From Chara braunii (Eukaryota > Streptophyta > Charophyceae > Charales > Characeae): DNA of 21,414 nt. The notes below the pieces were generated by a model. It saw only the letters and a program-made list of their open reading frames with translations. It was not told the DNA's origin and did not search any database. Shown piece by piece: positions 11,403 to 19,700 of the stretch; the first letter of the stretch is position 1; each line of letters begins with the position of its first letter. The stretch is from contig BFEA01000031.1 in the NCBI GenBank assembly GCA_003427395.1, forward strand, positions 1,717,851 through 1,739,264. Reading direction: 5' to 3'. A program made the position numbers and the translations under genes.

Positions 11403-14400
11403 GATTGTGTCCATGTGGGAGTGCTTGCTTCCCCCTTGTCCCCCTCCCCAGTATTCCAGGGCTTTCTCTTTTTGCATTTGCACAAAAGATTCAGGCCTGG
11501 TCTCGGATGTTGTGGCAGGCAAATGTCAAAGCCTAACAACCCCACCTCTCTCTCTCTCTCTCTCTCCGTGTTTTTAAGAAACCCCAAACTCTCTTTCATT
11601 CCATCCACAAATCATCACAAACGATCGATAAAACAAAAGAAGTATAGATAGACAATATAGTAGAAGACGCGAGGTTGGCCAAATTTGTGTGGTTAAGCGC
11701 CAAGTGCCCACACATCCGTCTGCCGCCAAAGCGCCACTCTTGCAAAAATATATTATAGTCTGTAAAAGGATGGAGGGCGTAGGGCAACATACTTAACGAA
11801 CAACACAGAACACAACAAATTAGCTGCACGAGTACAGCACCACTGACACTGCTATTCATACCAAACTACCCACTGACATCACCATCATCTCTATCACTCC
11901 ATGGATAGACCACCACCTTTCACTTTGCTGTCTGACCCCTGGATTGTATAGAGTGCCACAATCCCACTCTCCACAAGATTTCCACACGACACCAGGAGTG
12001 CTACTGCTTAAAACACCCTTATGTGCGTGTGAGTGTATAGGCAGAAAAGGAGAAAAGACAAGAAACTGGGGGCTATGTTCTACAAACTAGAATTAATAAA
12101 AACAATCAAACAAAGTATCTCTATATATAAATTATATATACTATATAAATTATATATACTATTTTGATTTATAGAATATAATTTTTGAATTGATTGAAAT
12201 AAGAAAGTAAACTGACAAATGATGTGAATACACGTATTTGCACACATTCATGTGGCCCAACCCATGACAGTTCACCTAGCTAAATATTTGAGCTTTCTCA
12301 TGCAAAGTAGTTGGGAGATAATTCACCTGTGAAGAAGCCCGAGAAATCTCCCCTCCCACTCTTCCACGACGCTCTCGCTCATTCCGCCTCTGTCCACTGC
12401 AGCAAGCTTTCCCAAAAAGGCAACGACATCTTTTGGTCCAAATAAGCCAGAGCTCCACTGCCCTTCGACCCACTCCTGTATGACGTCGAGGATAGTCATC
12501 ATCACACTTGGTTCTGTCCCCTTGTCGCCTAGCAGGAGCTGCAGAGTCTGGACAAACTTCTTCCCATCGGGAACCTGCTTATGACAGCCACAAAGGCAGT
12601 GAACATTGAGGATTTCAGAGAGGATTTCAGACAAGATTCAAAGAACCTCGAGAGGGAGAATGTACAATATAGTCATGGACACATTCTTCCTCCTTTCCTG
12701 GACATCTGAAGTCCCAAAAAAACATAACCAGAACTACCTGCCTGGTCTTCAAGTACTAATCAACTGGTTAACAGTTCAAACACTGTCTGATGCAAGAACG
12801 TCGAAGAAGCCTACTCCAACTAAAGGCAGCCGCCTTCCCGCCCATTTCCACCCCATCAGCACCTTCCTTGAGTAAGCCGCTGAAGGGTCCTGACTGATCA
12901 CAACAGCAGAGCATAAGAGGAGATGGCAGCAACTCAAATGGAGAAACGCTGAATGAGAGATGCGGTGCTTGACTATTAAAAAAATAAGTCACTTGTGGCT
13001 CTTTAGTTGTTCACAGTCCTCCACCCTTGCAGCACCACTTTTACTGATGGATCCTGGGGTGTGCCTTCATATACAAGGTAGGTGTCGATCAGTCTCATAG
13101 CAGACTGCTGTAGGCTTGCTGTAGCTGCAGAAAAAACAAAAAAATGTCACAACTGAATTCCACCTTTGGATTGTGCATCATATCAGCAAGACCACATTTT
13201 AAACCACTAGTACCTTTGACGCTTGGGAAAATAGGGAGCCTCGGGTGGGCCTCCGATATTTTAGGAGGCCAGCCGCCGAAGAGATTTATCAGTGGCGGCT
13301 GTTGTCAGGCCCATCCCCCAACTTTTTAGGAGTTTTTTTGCCAACCGTCAAAGACAAAAAAAACTGAGCTCTTGCCGGCGATACCTGAGCTTTGCCATGT
13401 CCATGTGTCGACGGACAGGTGCACAATAGCTTCAGGAAAATCGGCTCAGGAAGAGACGAGAATTAACAAAACCCCAAAACCACGAACAGCAAAAACTCAA
13501 CCTGCATAAGGGATCATGTTCTGGTCAGAAATGTTCTTCACAGCTAACAGCTTGCTCGCGAACAACGTTCATGTTTTGCAATTTGAGCATACTGCACTGA
13601 CTGTGCTCATCACTCCATAAACTTTCAGACGGAATCCTGTAAGCCACCACTATTGTGCACCCTTGGCCTCCCACACCTTCTGGTAATTGCAGGGCGGCAG
13701 AAAGGTCCGGCCAACCCGGACAAACAGGCTGGCACTGCATGGTAGGCCCTCGCCTGCGACAGTCGGCATTTTAGCACAGAAAAAAATGAGCATCGGGGAA
13801 AAGAGGGTTGGCAATAGTGGCAGTTAAAAGACCTGGTGAAAACCGGAAGATATCTGGGATAAACAACCATCACGGGAAGACTCTCTGTCAGATATCTCTG
13901 GCTAACACGTCCTACCTTCGGGTGGTATAAAGGCATATGACAGGGAACTGACAGGTTTACAGGATTGTGCACATTTCGTGGTTGCACGTTTTTCATTGTT
14001 ATGAATTTTTTCCCATGCCAAATATTGCCACATAGCTACTTCTTCTCTCTTCTTTTTTTCACCCTCACATACCCGACTTTTCTCTCTAAACGTCAAATGT
14101 TACATTGAGCGTACGGGAAATGTATTCAAACATGAACTGTCTACACACAATATGGACCGTTGCCCACAATTGCTCGCCAGCCAATTCATTCATAGAAACC
14201 ATTTCTGAGTTTGTGTGTGTCATCCTTGCACAGGGGCCAGCCATGTTAATCTCCTCTGTATCGTTCCAATTTTAACTCGCAAAGAACCGAAAAGAGTCGG
14301 AACTGTTCTTAGACTGGTCAAGACGAGAAGGGCAACCTGAAAACCATGGAGCAAGCGTAACCAAGCATTGACAAGGAGTGGCAGACTCAGCAGGCAGCAA

Positions 14401-15481
14401 TGACCTGGGCAACATAAACTGCACTCCCAAACTTACTGCTGCAAGCACTCGGCTGCTGATGAGCTTTATCGCAATCTTTAAATTTGATGCTGGACTTGCG
14501 TAGTCTCCCACAGACTTCGACGCCGTGAAGGGTGCTCCACCAAGAACGTTTACTGCTGTTGGATCGTCTGGCCTTGCACCTGGAAGCGAACCACCTTGCT
14601 GGTTGGATACCTGTGCACCAACCCCAACGCCTGGCTGCTGCCGGTACATCAAAATATGACCATAACAAAGTGGCAGCCGGAAATGTGGGTACATACCATG
14701 AGCCTTCTTCTTGCTAACAAAACGCCAAAACATTACATTGAAGTTTCTGCAAAACATAACATTTTTCGAAACTGATATTTATAGATGCAATGAACCTCCA
14801 AATACAACACCTAGGCAGTGTAGTCTTTTTTTGTCGCTTTTTCTTTATGTGGCCAAGTGGACCATGGATCAGATATTAAACTGATCAGAACAGACGGTAT
14901 ACTTGGTCTTAGCCAAAAGGCCAAGAGAGGATTTAGGCAGTGTAGTCAAATAGAATGCCAATGTTAAAAAAGATTATAGAAGTTGTATAGAAAGCGCTGA
15001 CGTTAGAATATCTTAGTTCCCAAAGCCAAAGAGATTATTATTTCGGAAGAGAAGGTCAGAGGTGTAACTTTCTGTTTAAATTACTGTTCTGTGAGAGGAG
15101 TTTACAAGGAGAGGGAGGGGGGAATCACGTCGGCCTCTGTCAAGCGAGTTGATCCTTCCAATGGAACAACTGAGTTGTGGGATTAAGTTGGTAGGTGACA
15201 ACATAAATTGAATACAAACTATTGGAGGGTATGTCTAAAATTCTAAATGAATGAAATGCACACTGGTCACTCATTTGGCACAACTCCGTATTATGTCTGA
15301 AGGAAGGTGGCAGTTCTCTGTATAAAAGAGATAGCAGGCAAGCATCCAGACAACCACAATATAAACCCTGCCATTCCTATTGCCCCATGTTGCCAGCATG
15401 TCCCCTTACTGGACATTCAGTGAAAAAAAACCCTTACAATGGATAACAGTGCACAAATACACTGTCCACTGCAAGAAGCAG

Positions 15482-15522
<41 letters not shown>

Positions 15523-16644
15523 CTCAAATACAGGGAAAGCACAGACTTGCGCAGTTATTCACCCGAGAACAGTGACAACTTCCAAGTCCCACTTGTCTTA
15601 AGCTGTTTTAAGTCAAGCAAAGTGCTTGTAGGTATAAGATGCCGAAGACAGCAAAAGGTACATAGAAGGACTTCAATGGCCGCAGGAACCGGCCATGGCA
15701 AGGGAGAAATGATGTATCACATACTCCTCTGAGGAGTATGCCTCACACCTTGATGTGGTACATAGCCTACAGTTCTGTATACTGACTCTTAGCCTACAGT
15801 TCTGTATACTGACTCTTAGCCTACAGTTCTGTATTCTTCAAGAGTCAGTATGCACTCTGGAAGAACTCGGAACCCACAAGGACTTCAATGGCCATAGGAA
15901 TCGGCTATGGTGAGGGAGAAAAGCTGTATCATATACTCCTCTGAGGATAAGTATACCTCGCACCTTCATGTGGTACATAGCCTACAGTTCTGTATTCTTT
16001 AAGAGTCAGTATGCACTCTGAGCCTACAGTTCTGTGTTCTTTAAGAGTCAGTAATTATGCACTCTGGAAGAACTTGGAACCCACACTCAATCAAGCAACG
16101 GGCTCTGCACAACCGCTCAACAATAATATAGCCTTATGGAGCATGAGAGCGCATATAGCCACCATGAAGATTAAACCTTTCTCTGGGGCATATAGCCACT
16201 AGCAAGCTTTAAACTTTCTCTATATTTTCCCTCACTCCTTAGAACAAGCACAGTTAAATTGATGAACACCCCAGCTTGGGTACTGTAGAGACTCTAAAGA
16301 GAGATACGAGGAAACAAATCGAGCGGTGCAGCATGTGATTCTCAACACTGACCTTTTGGGCACCCGGAGTTGTACTGCTTGAAGCATCACGACCCAACTT
16401 TTGAACCAGCCGAACAATCCCTGGAATGAACCTGTCAATGTATGGCTTGTTGCTCTCTGCCAATGTTTGCAAAACGTGGAGTGTACATGCAGTCACAAGG
16501 TTCGTTGCACCAGACCCATCTGCACCCGATGCAGGAGCCTGGGCTGTGGCCGTCCCAAGTTGATTCACATGTTTCTGTAATAGCTCCTCTACTTTTTCAT
16601 GCACAATCTGCTCACATAGACCGAACACACACACACACACACCA

Positions 16645-16738
<94 letters not shown>

Positions 16739-19700
16739 GGAAGGTAGACACATGATGAATGGTGATAATTAGCTCCGCAGATGCGGAATTCTATGACATA
16801 AACTCCGTAGAGAAATGTGGCTATAATGGAGCCACGACTCTCTTTCTCTTTCGAAAACAGAACATATACAGACATACAGGCATAGTTTAGGAAGGTGGGT
16901 CGATCACAATTACCTCCAGAAATGCAGAACAGTTTGGAAGGAAAACAAAGAAAACAAAATTAACAACAGAATTGCACGACATAACGTTTGTAAACTAAGT
17001 ATGGCGATAATGGAGCCATGTTTCAAAATATTTCTCAAAGGCAAAATTTGCTTCAATCCGGACAGGCCTGAAGCAAGAACAAAAATACCCCCCAAAGTAC
17101 GGCAATAATGTGACCCATGTTTCACAATGTCTCTCAAAAACGAACATGAAGTTTAAGCCAAAAGCGGATACTGCATATCTGAAAAATCAAAAACAATCTA
17201 GCTTCAGACAGGACAGAGCCCCCTGAAGTCCGCCATACACGGACCAGACATCATAATGTCCCTGACATCCAGAGGCCTGTATGCATGTAACGGCCAGTTT
17301 CCGAAAAGCCTTCACAGAAGGGATCAAACACGGTAAGAACTGGGGGTAAGAACTGCACGTACAAAAGAACAACATTAGATCATATTCAGGTACGGATTCA
17401 CAGAAACGTTTCCCCCTGAGTATGACTCTGCATATCTCAACGGGATGGATTGGTGCGGTTCCATTACGCCTAAGATGCCAGGATATCAACAGACGGCCTC
17501 TTCTTCTTTTTTCTTCTTTTGATTCTGCTAAAAAGGATAACGACGAGGCCAGGTAAGAAAAGAGGAACACTAGCACGGAATTTCATTTTCATTCGATTTG
17601 ATTAGGTAGGAAAAGGTTCAATCTCCCGGTCTGTTCGGACACCTTATTCCTGCCAAACAACCATAGTCAGAGGAAGGCAAACAAAAGGGAAACAAAAAAA
17701 AAGACTGTGTCCTCTCAAATTCACATCATGAAAATTCTCAATGGATTGCTCACGGATGTGTTCTCTATTGCCGATCAGACATGTCGCTGTGCTGTAGGGA
17801 TGTGTTCTCTATTGCCGATCAGACATGTCGCTGTGCTGTAGTTTGCCGACACTCTTCTGCGCGGCCGCTTTCCCTACAAATTGTCAACATCTGCCATTTG
17901 TCAATCCACGAAGGTTGATGAACATGGGAAATTGTTTCCACTAAAGGCAGCATAGTGAGGAAGCGCACACTAACACAGCGACTTTCAACTGAAAATCTGA
18001 TCAGACACATTCAGGAGAGTTGAGAGTTACGACTGCGAGTATACCCTAGGTGGATCAGATGATGGATGAAAGGAGGGTAGATACGCAGGAATGGTGGCGA
18101 GGGAGTATTGAGGAATGTAAGGTGGTTGATGAGGTGATCACGGAGTTGAGCGATGGCGGATTGGGTGGGAGGCATCACCTTGACCTCTGGCGGCGGCGGA
18201 GTGGTGTTCGGCAGAGTGGAGCTTGGGTCTGTGATCGCATCATTCTTATTCTTCACACTTTCCTCGGGCATCTGGCTGGGTGGTGGTTCATCGTGGCTAT
18301 CCAATTTCTGTAATAACATCCAACCGTTTCAACTTTCAAGTCAACCAGACGTCATCACCAGGCCCAATGAATTGCAGTGAGGACTTATTATGCATCCACG
18401 GCCCTCAGCACCTCACTTGCGGAGCAAAGAGAAAAATAAAGAGAGACAGAAAACCAGCCCTGGAAACCTCACTCACTTGCTCACAGAGCACAAAGATAAA
18501 GAAAAAGTGTAAGTTGCGAGAAGTGGACGAAGGGCTGAAAGGAACACGATCTTTTCAGAGGCTGTGCACACTGAGAAGTCTTATTGCTTTTGAAATTTGA
18601 ATCAGTTTTGATTCTTTAGAACACCCTGATTAGATCTCTGTCAAATCTAGAGGCGCAAGATCAGCCTTTGCAGCACAACGTCTTGAAAACACAGCAAAAA
18701 AAAAAGTCAAGGGAAACATTAAACGTTTTCCACAAAGTTCATACTAACTGCATAAGCCAAAAAAGTCAAAAAAAACTTGTTAGCCCATAAAGCTCATCCA
18801 TGAACAAAACTCTCGCACCAGAGTCGATAATATGTTTGTATATGTCCAGACAAGAGAAGCAGAACAGAAGTTCCACAAAAGAGCAGGAGTGGCATCTCAA
18901 AAAACACCACCACAGAATCAAACATATATCCACAGTCAGGGTCAGGATGAACTTAAACACAGACGGTCTCCTGTTGGTAGCCTCTGACAAATGCACCTGA
19001 CCATACAAAGTATCGAATAAGGATCCCACTCCTCACCAACAATACTGTCCATACCAACCCCAGACACATCCACAAGCATTGAAATTCATTTACCAAAAGG
19101 TGCGTTCTTGTTCTTCAACCTAATGCCCTAAATGCCGAATGGAAATTGGGTAGTTATAATATATAGTAAGTAAGAAAATCAGCTAATTCCTTCGACTGTT
19201 CTTGCCAAGGACACGCCGAATCTGCCTTCTATTTGTGAAAACTTGGATTAGGGATGAACACTGGGCCTAGAGAATGGAAAGCTGTTTGTATTGCAATTTT
19301 ACACGGTTCTTTTTTCCTCAAGGGGGACCTCAGCCAAAAGCTTTGCATTGCAATTTTGCATGTTTTTTGGGGGGAATCTTTCGAATTTTTGAATTTTTTA
19401 TTTTTTTGATCTTATCCACTGGGATTGCCCAGTTGGGCACCCGGGGGACCATCCCCCAGCCGAGCGTAAAATTCTGTGCTTAAACTGCCTGCCACCTTGC
19501 CCAGGCTGCCTGGAACATAACAAGTTAATTAGTAATCTCTCATTGATTTCTGACTACTGTCGTGGAACCCTGCACTGGCACCAGGCATGTCGAAGCACAC
19601 CGGCATACACATCCTGCAGATTTAGCCAAGGCTTTTGTGATTCGGTTGATGTACACAGTCGTTTGACATCACCGTCACCACATCGTAAAGCAGTCACACA

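Larger units (their letters stand above)
1821..12326 (-). other. 10.5-kb TRA1 intron between exons 5 and 6
   Basis: Donor GTGAAT at 12326 and acceptor CTGCAG at 1821-1823 are joined in phase 2. The intron is host to the Gypsy element, the 245-bp duplication, the U2/(TC)n array and many microsatellites. It is five to seven times longer than the other introns here, and nearly all the excess is repeat DNA. Confidence 0.9.
12575..14436 (-). other. TRA1 intron between exons 4 and 5
   Basis: 1862 nt, donor GTAAGT (14431-14436) and acceptor AAGCAG. It contains the U6 pseudogene near its 5' end and a hairpin-forming block at 13243-13317. No coding sequence is seen. Confidence 0.88.
14635..16352 (-). 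other. TRA1 intron between exons 3 and 4
   Basis: 1718 nt, donor GTCAGT, acceptor CAGCAG. It contains the U2 retroposon, a (CA)n tract and the duplicated hairpin block at 15664-16080. Confidence 0.88.
16608..18178 (-). other. TRA1 intron between exons 2 and 3
   Basis: 1571 nt with donor GTGATG and acceptor GAGCAG. It holds the (CT)n tract, diverged repeats at 16789-17145 and a 44-bp duplication. Confidence 0.82.

Noticed and set aside
13243-13317. A tRNA gene suggested by nested stems
   Set aside because: No A or B box, no anticodon arm of standard size, and the stems compete with each other.
15720-15740. Rho-independent-type terminator
   Set aside because: The hairpin has no following T run and the setting is a eukaryotic intron.
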